NCBI GenBank assembly: GCA_004562915.1
Contig: SFQZ01000034.1
Span: forward strand, 1-26,199
DNA length: 26,199 nt
DNA from: a bacterium
Lineage (GTDB): Bacteria > Bacillota_A > Clostridia > Lachnospirales > Lachnospiraceae
Direction: 5' to 3'
Shown: positions 1 to 7,755 of the stretch, piece by piece
Layout: each line of letters begins with the position of its first letter
How positions within the stretch are numbered: the stretch's first letter is position 1
The notes under the pieces: generated by a model
Database searches by the model: none
Told to the model about the DNA's origin: nothing
Seen by the model: only the letters and a program-made list of their open reading frames with translations
Translations under genes and position numbers: made by a program

Positions 1-38
1 TTTCCTCCTGTTCGTTATAAGTCGCACGGAGGATATTT

Positions 39-69
39 TACCACATCTGGGACATTTTCATATGTGGTA
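39..69. promoter_or_regulatory. 8-bp inverted repeat, possible operator
   Basis: TACCACAT at 39-46 and ATGTGGTA at 62-69 are perfect inverted copies 15 bases apart. They lie between a probable divergent gene off the left edge and the aminotransferase promoter at 126. The spacing of about two helical turns between half-site centres suits a dimeric repressor or activator. A regulator is not identifiable from the window; this is pattern recognition only. Confidence 0.35.
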
Positions 70-125
70 TACTGAGACATTATCATAAATGGCTTATATA
101 AACATAAAAAACACGATAAACAGGA

Positions 126-154
126 TTGACAGAAAGAAAATTGTGTGATATATT
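126..154 (+). promoter_or_regulatory. Sigma-A promoter for the aminotransferase leader
   Basis: TTGACA at 126-131 and TATATT at 149-154 are separated by exactly 17 bases. Transcription should start near 161. The start codon of the aminotransferase is about 150 bases downstream, leaving a long leader that contains a terminator. Confidence 0.8.
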
Positions 155-179
155 GGAATTATAAAAAACAAGAGACAAA

Positions 180-216
180 GGTGTCAATGATTCAGAAGAA
201 TCATTGGCACCTTTTT
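180..216 (+). terminator. Intrinsic terminator inside the 5' leader (attenuator candidate)
   Basis: The arms GGTGTCAATGATTC (180-193) and GAATCATTGGCACC (198-211) form a 14-bp stem with one G-U pair around an AGAA loop, followed by a run of T. It begins only about 20 bases after the predicted transcription start at 161. A terminator this close to its own promoter suggests attenuation of the aminotransferase, or a short stable RNA of about 55 nt. It could instead end readthrough from upstream, but the perfect promoter just before it makes that less likely. Confidence 0.75.
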
Positions 217-229
217 TATCTTAAAAAGA

Positions 230-248
230 GATGCGCACATTGTGCATC
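230..248 (+). other. Small leader hairpin
   Basis: GATGCGCA and TGTGCATC form an 8-bp stem with one G-U pair around a CAT loop, between the leader terminator and the aminotransferase ribosome binding site. It does not match a riboswitch class I recognise, and has no U-tract. Confidence 0.4.
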
Positions 249-310
249 GCGAAGAGTGTTGCTGGGAACGAGATGAACAGTAACTATTTGAATAAAGGAG
301 GAAATTGATT

Positions 311-1525
311 ATGAAATTAAAAGACACAGGACTTACAAAGCAGGATATTAAGGATAAAGTAAACAAGTATATGATTGAAACCTATGAGCGTTTCGATTTT
401 CTTGCAGAGACTGCAGAGGGAATGTATTTGTATGATGAGGAGGGAACCCCATATCTTGATTTCTATGCAGGTATTGCAGTAAATAATGCCGGCAGCCGCA
501 ACCCGAAAGTTGTTGCAGCGGTAAAGGATCAGGTAGATGATATCATGCATACCTTTAACTATCCGTATACAATTCCTCAGGCATTGTTGGCTGAAAAGGT
601 TTGCGAGACAATTGGAATGGATAAGATTTTTTATCAGAATTCCGGTACAGAGGCAAATGAAGCTATGATCAAGATGGCTCGTAAGTACGGAATTGAGAAA
701 TACGGTCCAAACAGATATCATATTGTAACAGCAAAAATGGGATTCCATGGAAGAACATTTGGTGCAATGTCTGCAACAGGTCAGCCGGGCAATGGATGCC
801 AGGTTGGATTTGGTCCGATGACTTATGGATTTTCTTATGCGCCATATAATGATCTGGAAGCTTTTAAGAATGCCTGCACAGAAAATACCATCGCAATTAT
901 GATTGAGCCGGTACAAGGCGAAGGTGGTGTTCATCCAGCGACGATGGAATTTATGAAAGGACTTCGTGAATTCTGTGATGAAAAGGGAATGCTGCTTTTA
1001 ATTGATGAGGTACAGACCGGATGGTGCAGAACGGGTGCAGTTATGTCTTACATGAATTATGGTATCAAGCCGGATATTGTATCTATGGCAAAAGGTTTAG
1101 GCGGTGGAATGCCGATTGGGGCAATCTGTGCAACAAATGAAGTTGCAAAGGCATTTTCGGCCGGTTCCCATGGAACCACTTTTGGTGGACATCCGGTTAG
1201 CTGTGCAGCTGCATTGGCAGAAGTAAATGAGCTTCTTGACAGAGATCTGGCAGGCAACGCAAAGAGAGTGGGAGATTATTTTGCAGCCAGGTTAGAGAAG
1301 CTTCCGCATGTAAAGGAAGTAAGACATCAGGGACTGTTGGTAGGTGTTGAATTTGATGATACCGTCAGTGGTGTGGATGTGAAGCACGGTGCATTAGATC
1401 GAAAACTGTTGATTACTGCTATTGGAGCACATACCATCCGTATGGTCCCGCCGCTGATCGTATCAGAGGAAGAATGCGATAAGGCATTTGATATCTTAAA
1501 CGAAGCAGTAGAAGCTTTGCTATAA
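311..1525 (+). CDS. Class-III (omega/ornithine type) PLP aminotransferase
   Basis: Fold-type I, class-III aminotransferase of 404 residues, the usual family length. It transfers an amino group, normally from an omega-amino acid to 2-oxoglutarate or pyruvate, using pyridoxal phosphate in the cytoplasm. Visible motifs are SGTEAN at 111-116, FHGRT at 145-149, DEVQTG with the cofactor-contacting Asp232, and SMAKGLGGGMPIG with the Schiff-base Lys261. ATG at 311 is preferred over TTG at 305 because AGGAGG (297-302) is spaced 8 bases from it. Downstream are a cytidylate-kinase-like gene, an amino-acid permease and an iron alcohol dehydrogenase. That context suggests an omega-amino acid such as GABA, beta-alanine, 5-aminovalerate or taurine rather than acetylornithine, since no arginine genes are nearby. 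The family call is firm; the substrate is inference. Confidence 0.93.
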   Translation: MKLKDTGLTKQDIKDKVNKYMIETYERFDFLAETAEGMYLYDEEGTPYLDFYAGIAVNNAGSRNPKVVAAVKDQVDDIMHTFNYPYTIPQALLAEKVCETIGMDKIFYQNSGTEANEAMIKMARKYGIEKYGPNRYHIVTAKMGFHGRTFGAMSATGQPGNGCQVGFGPMTYGFSYAPYNDLEAFKNACTENTIAIMIEPVQGEGGVHPATMEFMKGLREFCDEKGMLLLIDEVQTGWCRTGAVMSYMNYGIKPDIVSMAKGLGGGMPIGAICATNEVAKAFSAGSHGTTFGGHPVSCAAALAEVNELLDRDLAGNAKRVGDYFAARLEKLPHVKEVRHQGLLVGVEFDDTVSGVDVKHGALDRKLLITAIGAHTIRMVPPLIVSEEECDKAFDILNEAVEALL

Positions 1526-1548
1526 ACATACAAAGAAATGGATTGACA

Positions 1549-1583
1549 AGGGCGTCACGATAATTTTTCGTACGTCCTTTTTT
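1549..1583 (+). terminator. Terminator after the aminotransferase
   Basis: AGGGCGT (1549-1555) pairs with ACGTCCT (1572-1578) with one G-U pair. Three more pairs (ACG/CGT) lie inside a one-base bulge, and T6 follows. It may terminate fully or partially, partly uncoupling the aminotransferase from the next three genes. I see no convincing new promoter between it and 1674, so some readthrough is likely. Confidence 0.65.
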
Positions 1584-1673
1584 CAACCTTTTATTTGCAG
1601 CAATTGCTGAAAACACCGGTTTAGAACTGAATCAGAAATAAACATAAATTTCAGAATAAAGGAAGTGAATCGT

Positions 1674-2279
1674 ATGCAACAATTTGTGATAACCATCGGA
1701 TGTGAGTATGGTGCAAAAGGAAACGCTATAGGTAAAAAAATTGCAGAGGATCTGGGAATTCCGGTTTATAACCGGGAAACGGTGGATGCCATTATCGATG
1801 AGGTAGGAATTCCGCAGGATATCATGGATAAGGTGGAATCAGGAGTTACAATCGCCGGAAAAGGTGTAGAAGGACAGGAGAGAGGATCCTTCTCTAAGCT
1901 TTCAGATTTGACAGACCGTGCAATTCATGTGCAGAAACAGATTATCCGGAAATTAGCTGCAAGAGAGTCCTGCGTGTTTATTGGACGTTCTGCAGATTAT
2001 ATTTTAAAGGGACAGGTAAATCTTTTGTGTGTGTTCATCTATGCACCGGATGAAGTGAGAATTAAAAATGTTTGTGAGAGCCATAATTTATCAGAAAAAG
2101 ATGCAAAACTGCTAATTTCTGAGAAAGATAAACGATACCATATCAGACATCTTGCTTTTACGGGAAGTAACCGTGGTGACCGTCACAACAGAAATCTTCT
2201 GATTGACAGCAGTATGCTGGGAATTGACGGAACTGCTGAATACATAGAAATTTTGGCAAAAAAGCTTTTCAATATATAG
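1674..2279 (+). CDS. Cytidylate kinase-like family protein
   Basis: A 201-residue cytosolic protein of the cytidylate-kinase-like family (Cytidylate_kin_2 type), not canonical Cmk. The N-terminus VITIGCEYGAKGNAIGKKIA matches the ITI-xREYGSGG-xxIgkkLA pattern of this family, a loosened P-loop followed by a helix; here the usual Arg before EYG is Cys10. VYNRE at 31-35 and the later FIGRSADYIL are further family landmarks. ATG at 1674 follows GGAAG (1661-1665) with good spacing; the earlier GTG at 1665 overlaps that ribosome site. The true phosphoacceptor of the family is not established. Its position 18 bases before a permease gene suggests a regulatory or linked metabolic role, but that is a guess. 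Confidence 0.88.
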   Translation: MQQFVITIGCEYGAKGNAIGKKIAEDLGIPVYNRETVDAIIDEVGIPQDIMDKVESGVTIAGKGVEGQERGSFSKLSDLTDRAIHVQKQIIRKLAARESCVFIGRSADYILKGQVNLLCVFIYAPDEVRIKNVCESHNLSEKDAKLLISEKDKRYHIRHLAFTGSNRGDRHNRNLLIDSSMLGIDGTAEYIEILAKKLFNI

Positions 2280-2297
2280 GGAAGGAGATGAATCAAT

Positions 2298-3821
2298 ATG
2301 ACTCAGAAAAAATCAGAATTTGACAAAGTATTTAGTGCGTGGGACATTTTAGTGATTGCTTTTGGAGCGATGATTGGCTGGGGCTGGGTAGTCTCTTCCG
2401 GTGGATGGATTGAAACCGGCGGCGTGGTTGGTGCAGCCCTGGGATTCGTAATCGGTGGTATCATGATTTTCTTTGTTGGTCTTACTTATGCAGAGCTGAC
2501 AGCGGCTATGCCTCAGTGTGGAGGAGAACATGTATTTAGTTATCGGGCAATGGGAGCAACCGGTTCTTTTATCTGTACATGGGGAATTATTTTGGGATAT
2601 GTCGGAGTTGCCTGTTTTGAGGCATGTGCATTTCCTACGATTCTTACGTATTTGTGGCCGGGGTTTTTAAAAGGATATCTGTATACCGTTGCGGGATTTG
2701 ATATCTATGCTTCCTGGCTTGCTGTGGCAATTATCATTGCTTTTTTGATTACCGTGATCAATATTCTCGGAGCAAAAACGGCAGCAAGGCTGCAGACGGT
2801 TTTGACAGTCATTATCGGTGGTGCCGGAATTTTACTGATTGTGGCATCTGTAATCAACGGCAGTGTGGATAATCTGAATGGGCAGATGTTTGTTGGTTCC
2901 ACTGGCGGCTCCATGATGAAAAGTATACTTGCGGTAGCAGTGGTTACACCATTTTACTTTATTGGTTTTGATGTTATTCCACAGGCGGCAGAAGAGATTA
3001 ATGTTCCTCTGAAAAAGATTGGTAAAATGTTAATTTTGTCTGTTGTTTTAGCTGTTGTTTTTTACGCATTTGTAATCCTGGCGGTCGGTTATGTATTAGA
3101 TGCAGATGCCATTGCTGTCTCTGAGGCAGGAACCGGTCTGGTAACGGCAGATGCCATGGCAAAAGCATTTAAAACCTCTGTAATGGCTAAGGTAATCATT
3201 GTCGGTGGTATGTGCGGTATCATTACTTCGTGGAATTCTTTTATGATTGGCGGTTCCAGAGCAATGTACTCCATGGCTGAATCCTATATGATTCCTCCAT
3301 TCTTTGCGAAGCTTCATCCAAAGCATAAAACTCCGGTTAACTCTTTATATCTGATCGGTGCTCTGACTATGATCGCACCGTTGGCAGGACGTAAAATGAT
3401 GGTCTGGATTTGTGATGCGGGTAACTTCGGCTGCTGTGTTGCATATTGTATGGTTTCCATTTCGTTCCTGATTCTTAGAAAAAAAGAACCGGATATGCCA
3501 AGACCATATAAGGTTCCCGCATATAAATTCGTAGGAACTATGGCGGTTCTGATGTCTGGTTTTATGGTACTTACGTATTGTATCCCCGGTTCCGGCGGCA
3601 ATCTTGTATGGCAGGAATGGATTATGGTAGGCGGCTGGTCACTGTTGGGTGTTGTCTTCTATGCTGTTTGTAAGAGAAAGTATAAAGAGTCATTTGGTAC
3701 GTTAGTAGAATTGATTTCTGATGAAGATGCTGCAACCTTGATGCCTGAAGCGGATGATGCAGAGCTTGATCTGGTTATTGATGAAGCGATTGAGCGTGTG
3801 CTTCAAAGACTTCCTGCCTGA
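2298..3821 (+). CDS. APC-superfamily amino-acid permease
   Basis: A 507-residue integral membrane transporter with about twelve hydrophobic segments. The N-terminal FGAMIGWGWVVSSGGW is the unwound first-helix substrate-binding pattern of the APC (amino acid/polyamine/organocation) superfamily, and YAELTAAMPQCGGEHVF is the family's second-helix signature. The C-terminal 40 residues are acidic and cytosolic. AAGGAG sits 10 bases before ATG 2298. It lies 18 bases after the cytidylate-kinase-like gene and 27 bases before an alcohol dehydrogenase, so these three form one transcription unit. By context it probably imports the amino compound used by the aminotransferase; the actual substrate cannot be read from sequence. 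Confidence 0.92.
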   Translation: MTQKKSEFDKVFSAWDILVIAFGAMIGWGWVVSSGGWIETGGVVGAALGFVIGGIMIFFVGLTYAELTAAMPQCGGEHVFSYRAMGATGSFICTWGIILGYVGVACFEACAFPTILTYLWPGFLKGYLYTVAGFDIYASWLAVAIIIAFLITVINILGAKTAARLQTVLTVIIGGAGILLIVASVINGSVDNLNGQMFVGSTGGSMMKSILAVAVVTPFYFIGFDVIPQAAEEINVPLKKIGKMLILSVVLAVVFYAFVILAVGYVLDADAIAVSEAGTGLVTADAMAKAFKTSVMAKVIIVGGMCGIITSWNSFMIGGSRAMYSMAESYMIPPFFAKLHPKHKTPVNSLYLIGALTMIAPLAGRKMMVWICDAGNFGCCVAYCMVSISFLILRKKEPDMPRPYKVPAYKFVGTMAVLMSGFMVLTYCIPGSGGNLVWQEWIMVGGWSLLGVVFYAVCKRKYKESFGTLVELISDEDAATLMPEADDAELDLVIDEAIERVLQRLPA

Positions 3822-3848
3822 AAGAAATGCTGAGAAAGGAGAAAAACA

Positions 3849-5000
3849 ATGGGAAAAGAATTTTCATTTTCAATACCACAGGATATTGTTGTTGGAAAGG
3901 GGAGTCTTGCAAAGGTTCCGGATGTTGCCAAAAAGCTGGGCGGCACCCATGGATTTATTATTTCAGGGCCTCACTTAAATAAAATGGGTATTGTGAAATC
4001 CTGCGCAGATGCATTGGAACAGGTGGGTATTCCTGTCGATGCTTATACGGAAACAGAGGGAAATCCTTCGGTGGAAACTGTGGATCAGGCAACGTCTGCA
4101 TTCAAGAAAAGTGGAGCTGATTTTATCATTGCCCTGGGCGGTGGTTCTCCTATGGATGTTGCCAAAGCAGTTGGTGTTGTGGCAAAGTATGGAGGAAGTA
4201 TCACACAGTATGAGGGCGGCGGTAAAGTGCCTGGAGATATCATCCCACTCATTGCCATTCCTACAACGGCAGGTACCGGTTCAGAAGTGACTGCCTTTTC
4301 AGTTATTACGGATCATAGCAGGAATTATAAATTAACAGTTTTCAGTTATAAGCTGATTCCTTCCTATGCGATCCTGGATCCGGATTTACTTACAACTGCT
4401 CCTGTTTCAGTGGCAGCGGCATGTGGGATTGATGCAATGGTACATGCACTGGAGGCGTATCTTTCAAAAGCTGCCTCACCATTTTCGGATGCGATGGCAG
4501 AAAAAGCACTGGAACTAATCGGAAAGAATATAAGAAAATATGTTGCTGACCGTTCTGATATCCAGGCGGCAGAGAATATGCTGACAGGTTCATTGTTTGC
4601 GGGAATCGCATTTTCCTGGGCAAGGCTTGGTGATGTGCATGCCATGAGTCATCCGGTCAGTGCCTTCTTTCATGTACCTCATGGCGTTGCCAATGCGATT
4701 TTATTACCGACGATTGTGGAATATAATGCATTAGCAGATTGTGGGAAATATTTAAAAATATATAATTATATTTCCAGAACTCCGGTTTTGGAAAATGAGT
4801 TTGAACCATTTATGCTTGCGGAATTGTTGAAAGATTTGAACGCGCAGCTTGGTATTCCGGCAACCCTCAGTGAAGTGGGCGTAACGGCAGACAAATTCGA
4901 TGTGATGGCAGAGGATGCCATGAAGAGCGGCAATATTACAGTTAATCCCAGAAGCACAACGAAGCAGGATGTACTTGCTTTGTATCAAAAAGCATTGTAG
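3849..5000 (+). CDS. Iron-containing (group III) alcohol dehydrogenase
   Basis: A 383-residue NAD(P)-dependent Fe-type alcohol dehydrogenase, full length for the family. GGGSPMD at 97-103 is the nucleotide-binding motif. The metal ligands are Asp195, His199, His264 and His278 (GIDAMVHA, then VHAMSHPV and VPHGVANA), with the conserved His268. GAGAAAGGAG precedes ATG 3849. As last gene of the cluster it could reduce the semialdehyde made by the aminotransferase to an omega-hydroxy acid, as 4-hydroxybutyrate or 3-hydroxypropionate dehydrogenases of this family do. That pairing would regenerate NAD during fermentation. The family and metal site are clear; the substrate is inference. A palindromic repeat starts two bases after its TAG. 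Confidence 0.93.
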   Translation: MGKEFSFSIPQDIVVGKGSLAKVPDVAKKLGGTHGFIISGPHLNKMGIVKSCADALEQVGIPVDAYTETEGNPSVETVDQATSAFKKSGADFIIALGGGSPMDVAKAVGVVAKYGGSITQYEGGGKVPGDIIPLIAIPTTAGTGSEVTAFSVITDHSRNYKLTVFSYKLIPSYAILDPDLLTTAPVSVAAACGIDAMVHALEAYLSKAASPFSDAMAEKALELIGKNIRKYVADRSDIQAAENMLTGSLFAGIAFSWARLGDVHAMSHPVSAFFHVPHGVANAILLPTIVEYNALADCGKYLKIYNYISRTPVLENEFEPFMLAELLKDLNAQLGIPATLSEVGVTADKFDVMAEDAMKSGNITVNPRSTTKQDVLALYQKAL

Positions 5001-5002
5001 GG

Positions 5003-5066
5003 GAACCGGACAGGGGACAGACACGTGTCCTAAAAATTGGACACGTGTCTGTCCCCTGTCCGGTTC
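5003..5066. repeat. Palindromic repeat copy A (28-bp perfect stem)
   Basis: The left arm 5003-5030 and right arm 5039-5066 are perfectly complementary over 28 bp with an 8-base AT-rich loop. Each arm contains GGACAGGGGACAGAC, and near the loop the nested palindrome GACACGTGTC. It begins two bases after the dehydrogenase stop and ends one base before a -35 box. Related copies lie at 9888, 23155 and 24925. It has no U-tract on either side, so it is not a typical intrinsic terminator. Confidence 0.95.
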
Positions 5067-5095
5067 TTGACAATAAGTATGGTGTTTTGTAAAAT
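5067..5095 (+). promoter_or_regulatory. Sigma-A promoter of the tubulin-like gene
   Basis: TTGACA at 5067-5072 and TAAAAT at 5090-5095 are separated by 17 bases. The -35 hexamer starts on the base immediately after palindrome copy A. Transcription should start near 5102, giving a leader of about 90-140 bases. Confidence 0.75.
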
Positions 5096-5193
5096 TATAT
5101 AAAACATAGGTGTTCGGTTTTATATTTCGGTTTCGCAGATGGGATTATTTTATGAAAACCGATGATGTAAAACGAATTTGAGGGGGAAGGTAT

Positions 5194-7725
5194 ATGGCTG
5201 TTTATTCTAAACTTTTGTACCGTGACGGAGGAGGTATTCTTTTGTCTCAGCGGAAGGAGGAGCAGGCGAATAATAAAGCGACAATATTAATTGGATTGGG
5301 TGGTACGGGTGTTCATTGTCTTAGAACGATTAAAACGCAGGTATACACACGCCTGAAACCGGATACGGAAGGCACGAATAGGTCTTTGTATTCTCATATA
5401 CGTTTTGTGGGGGTGGATTCTGATTGCAAAAGTAATGAGAAGACTTGCAGAAAGTATTCTTCCGGTAAGTCTATGTACCAAATGCCATTGGATGATCAAG
5501 AGGAATTTTTGTCCATTTCGTTTATGCCGGTTCCTGCTCCAATGTTGAAAACGATGAAAAGATTTGAATGGTTTGAATGGTTTGACGGTGAACATATTCA
5601 AATGCCTTATACTCCGTATACAGGTGCTTGTGGTGTTCGGCAGCTTGGCAGAGTTATGCTGATGAATCAGTCGGAAGCCTTTATTCATAAAATTGAAAAT
5701 GAAATCAATATTGCAATAGGCGAACTGGAAAAGCCCTGCGTTGAAATTCATATTATTTCAGGATTGGGTGGTGGAACAGGGTCCGGGTGTTTTTTGGATG
5801 TGTGCTATATGATTCGTTCCATTGTAGAACGGATAAAAGAAGCTGTGATTTTTGGTTATTTCTTTATGCCGGATGTGAATCTGGACAAGGTCCCATTTGA
5901 GAGCATGAATGTTAGAAATAACATTATGAACAACGGTTATGCTGCTATGCAGGAATTAGATTATTGTATGCGGCTACCGGAAAACGGAGGAAGTTTTGAT
6001 CAGATATATCCAAATCATAGGGTGATAAAATGGGATCGGCCGCCGGTGGATATGTGCCATTTGATCTGTGCCGCAGAAGCTAAAGGGAGTGTATTCCCTG
6101 ATGGTTATAACTATGCAATAGAAACTGCAGCGGAATATATTATGGGATTTTTATCGGAAACGGGAGAAATGATAAATCATGAACATGTTGCTAAGCTTTG
6201 CAGTATGCTTCATAGCATCAATGGAAATAAGAAGATTGGTTCAGAAATGGCGTATTGCGTAATTGGTGCATCTTGTGCAAGTATTCCACACCGTGAGATT
6301 GGCACATATCTGGCATCTAAAGTATTTGAAAAATTTAGTACAATCAGATGGAATGCTCCCAATGAGAAGGATGTTGAATCATTTTTTCTTTCGGTTCTTT
6401 ACCCGGGTGTTCCAGACTGGTCTTGCTTCTACGATTTGCTTTTCCGCGAACTGATTGGAAATGCTTTGAGAAACTATGATAACTACCTGGGGGGCTGGAA
6501 GTTTGCCAGAGACAATGGTATTGATAAATTTGTTCAAGATTATGTTGAACAGACAAAAGTGCGCATGTATGAGATTAAAAGCAATGTAAAACGCATACTT
6601 TCTATAGATGAACAAAAATCATTGTTTAGATGTCTGCAGGCACGACTTTCCGTCATTCTTCGCGATATGCAGCGAGGACCTGTTTATGCGTACAGTATGA
6701 TTAGTAATTTGGAAAGAAAATTTGATGATGTGCTTAATAGTCTCATTAATGAGAATATAATGAGACGAAAACATGAAGATTATCAGGCATCTGTGTATTA
6801 TGATCAGTACAAAAAGGCAAGAGTGGATTTTGAACGTCAGTGCAGTAAGCCGTTTGGTTTTAGTGCATCAAAGATCTTTGAGTATTTGCTGGAATGCGTC
6901 ATGCTTTGTGAACAGTGCAAATTGAAGAAAATGGTCTATGATGAAATGGATTCTGTAGTGTGGGAATTCAGGAATCAATTGGTTGAAATTGCGGCTCCTT
7001 ATTATGAAAAGCTAAATCGTGTAATACTGACACTTAATAATACGTTTTCTGAAAATCGCACTGCGTTTGCCGACCAGAAGATATTTCAGAATGAAGGAAA
7101 TCTCGTCATTCCGATGATATCGATAACGGAAATGAAAAAGTTCGTGGATGAGGAAATTGCCGGGATGAATATTCCGGATCTGTTTGATAGATTTATGGAT
7201 TTTCTTTTGAATCATGAGGAAGAATGGATTGTAGAAGATGAAGATAAAATTTTCAGATTGGTAAGTGATTTTTTCAGTGAAGTAGTTTCCAGAAATTTCA
7301 GTGAAAAAACTATGACGAGTTTCCTCAGAGATAAGTATGAGAATAAATATGGCGGCATAGTTACCGATGTGCAGCTGGCGGAGGATATATATAATGACTG
7401 GATGAAATTACTCATTGAAAAGGCCAGTCCGTTGTTCTGTTTTGACCCCAATGTTTGGGATGAAGGCAAAACTTTAGTGGAGACATCCATTTTCGTCCAT
7501 CCATCGTCATTACCGGTCATGGAGGCTGCCAGAGAAATCAGAAAAACAAATTCCTGTTATATATCGAAAGCAAAATCCATTACCGATCGAATTGTGTGTA
7601 TAACATGGGGGTGTGGACTGCCATTATGCTCGTATCGCTATAGTGCAGATTATGAAAAAGCATTATATAGTTCAAAGATACCTGGTACCCGTTTATATGA
7701 AGGAGAAAATAATTCGAACAGTTAG
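5194..7725 (+). CDS. Tubulin/FtsZ-like protein (Tubulin_2 type), interrupted by in-frame TAG
   Basis: An 843-residue protein with two GTPase landmarks of the FtsZ/tubulin superfamily: GLGGTG at 34-39, the N-terminal nucleotide-binding loop, and SGLGGGTGSG at 189-198, the tubulin signature loop. ACGVRQLGR at 145-153 fits the conserved segment between them. The rest, from about residue 350, is helical and not recognised. Members of this large tubulin-like family lie outside FtsZ proper; membrane-remodelling roles have been proposed, but function is largely unknown. A TTG at 5242 has a better ribosome site (GGAGGAGG, 5227-5234, spacing 7) than ATG 5194 and would give an N-terminus starting just before KEEQANNK. 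The TAG at 7723-7725 is followed in the same frame by 156 more codons, so this is probably a truncated product of a roughly 1000-residue protein. Confidence 0.85.
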   Translation: MAVYSKLLYRDGGGILLSQRKEEQANNKATILIGLGGTGVHCLRTIKTQVYTRLKPDTEGTNRSLYSHIRFVGVDSDCKSNEKTCRKYSSGKSMYQMPLDDQEEFLSISFMPVPAPMLKTMKRFEWFEWFDGEHIQMPYTPYTGACGVRQLGRVMLMNQSEAFIHKIENEINIAIGELEKPCVEIHIISGLGGGTGSGCFLDVCYMIRSIVERIKEAVIFGYFFMPDVNLDKVPFESMNVRNNIMNNGYAAMQELDYCMRLPENGGSFDQIYPNHRVIKWDRPPVDMCHLICAAEAKGSVFPDGYNYAIETAAEYIMGFLSETGEMINHEHVAKLCSMLHSINGNKKIGSEMAYCVIGASCASIPHREIGTYLASKVFEKFSTIRWNAPNEKDVESFFLSVLYPGVPDWSCFYDLLFRELIGNALRNYDNYLGGWKFARDNGIDKFVQDYVEQTKVRMYEIKSNVKRILSIDEQKSLFRCLQARLSVILRDMQRGPVYAYSMISNLERKFDDVLNSLINENIMRRKHEDYQASVYYDQYKKARVDFERQCSKPFGFSASKIFEYLLECVMLCEQCKLKKMVYDEMDSVVWEFRNQLVEIAAPYYEKLNRVILTLNNTFSENRTAFADQKIFQNEGNLVIPMISITEMKKFVDEEIAGMNIPDLFDRFMDFLLNHEEEWIVEDEDKIFRLVSDFFSEVVSRNFSEKTMTSFLRDKYENKYGGIVTDVQLAEDIYNDWMKLLIEKASPLFCFDPNVWDEGKTLVETSIFVHPSSLPVMEAAREIRKTNSCYISKAKSITDRIVCITWGCGLPLCSYRYSADYEKALYSSKIPGTRLYEGENNSNS

Positions 7726-7755
7726 AATAAACTTCCGTCTATATTTCCACAAAGT

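Larger units (their letters stand above)
1..310. other. Intergenic/divergent regulatory region at left edge
   Basis: No credible protein gene lies in these 310 bases. On the minus strand the first nine bases read as a ribosome binding site (AGGAGGAAA in reverse complement), so a divergent gene probably begins just beyond the left edge. The region also holds an inverted repeat, a sigma-A promoter reading right, a terminator-like hairpin and a second small hairpin, listed separately. The minus-strand gene itself is not in view, so its identity is unknown. Confidence 0.5.

Noticed and set aside
187..279. 30-codon leader peptide starting at ATG 187
   Set aside because: The start lies inside the terminator stem, the ribosome site is weak and there is no run of a single amino acid that would suggest classical attenuation.
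161..310. Known riboswitch or T-box in the aminotransferase leader
   Set aside because: No T-box motif or conserved aptamer core is visible, and only about 20 bases precede the terminator.
311..1525. Acetylornithine aminotransferase ArgD
   Set aside because: The fold is shared, but there are no arginine genes nearby and the permease/dehydrogenase context points to catabolism; not excluded by sequence alone.
5003..5066. Palindrome A as an intrinsic terminator
   Set aside because: The stem is strong but no U-tract follows on either strand; termination is possible only by other means.
7723..7725. TAG used as a sense codon throughout the genome
   Set aside because: TAG ends normal genes here (dehydrogenase at 5000, sensor kinase at 12324, SSB-like at 18750), so global reassignment is not supported.
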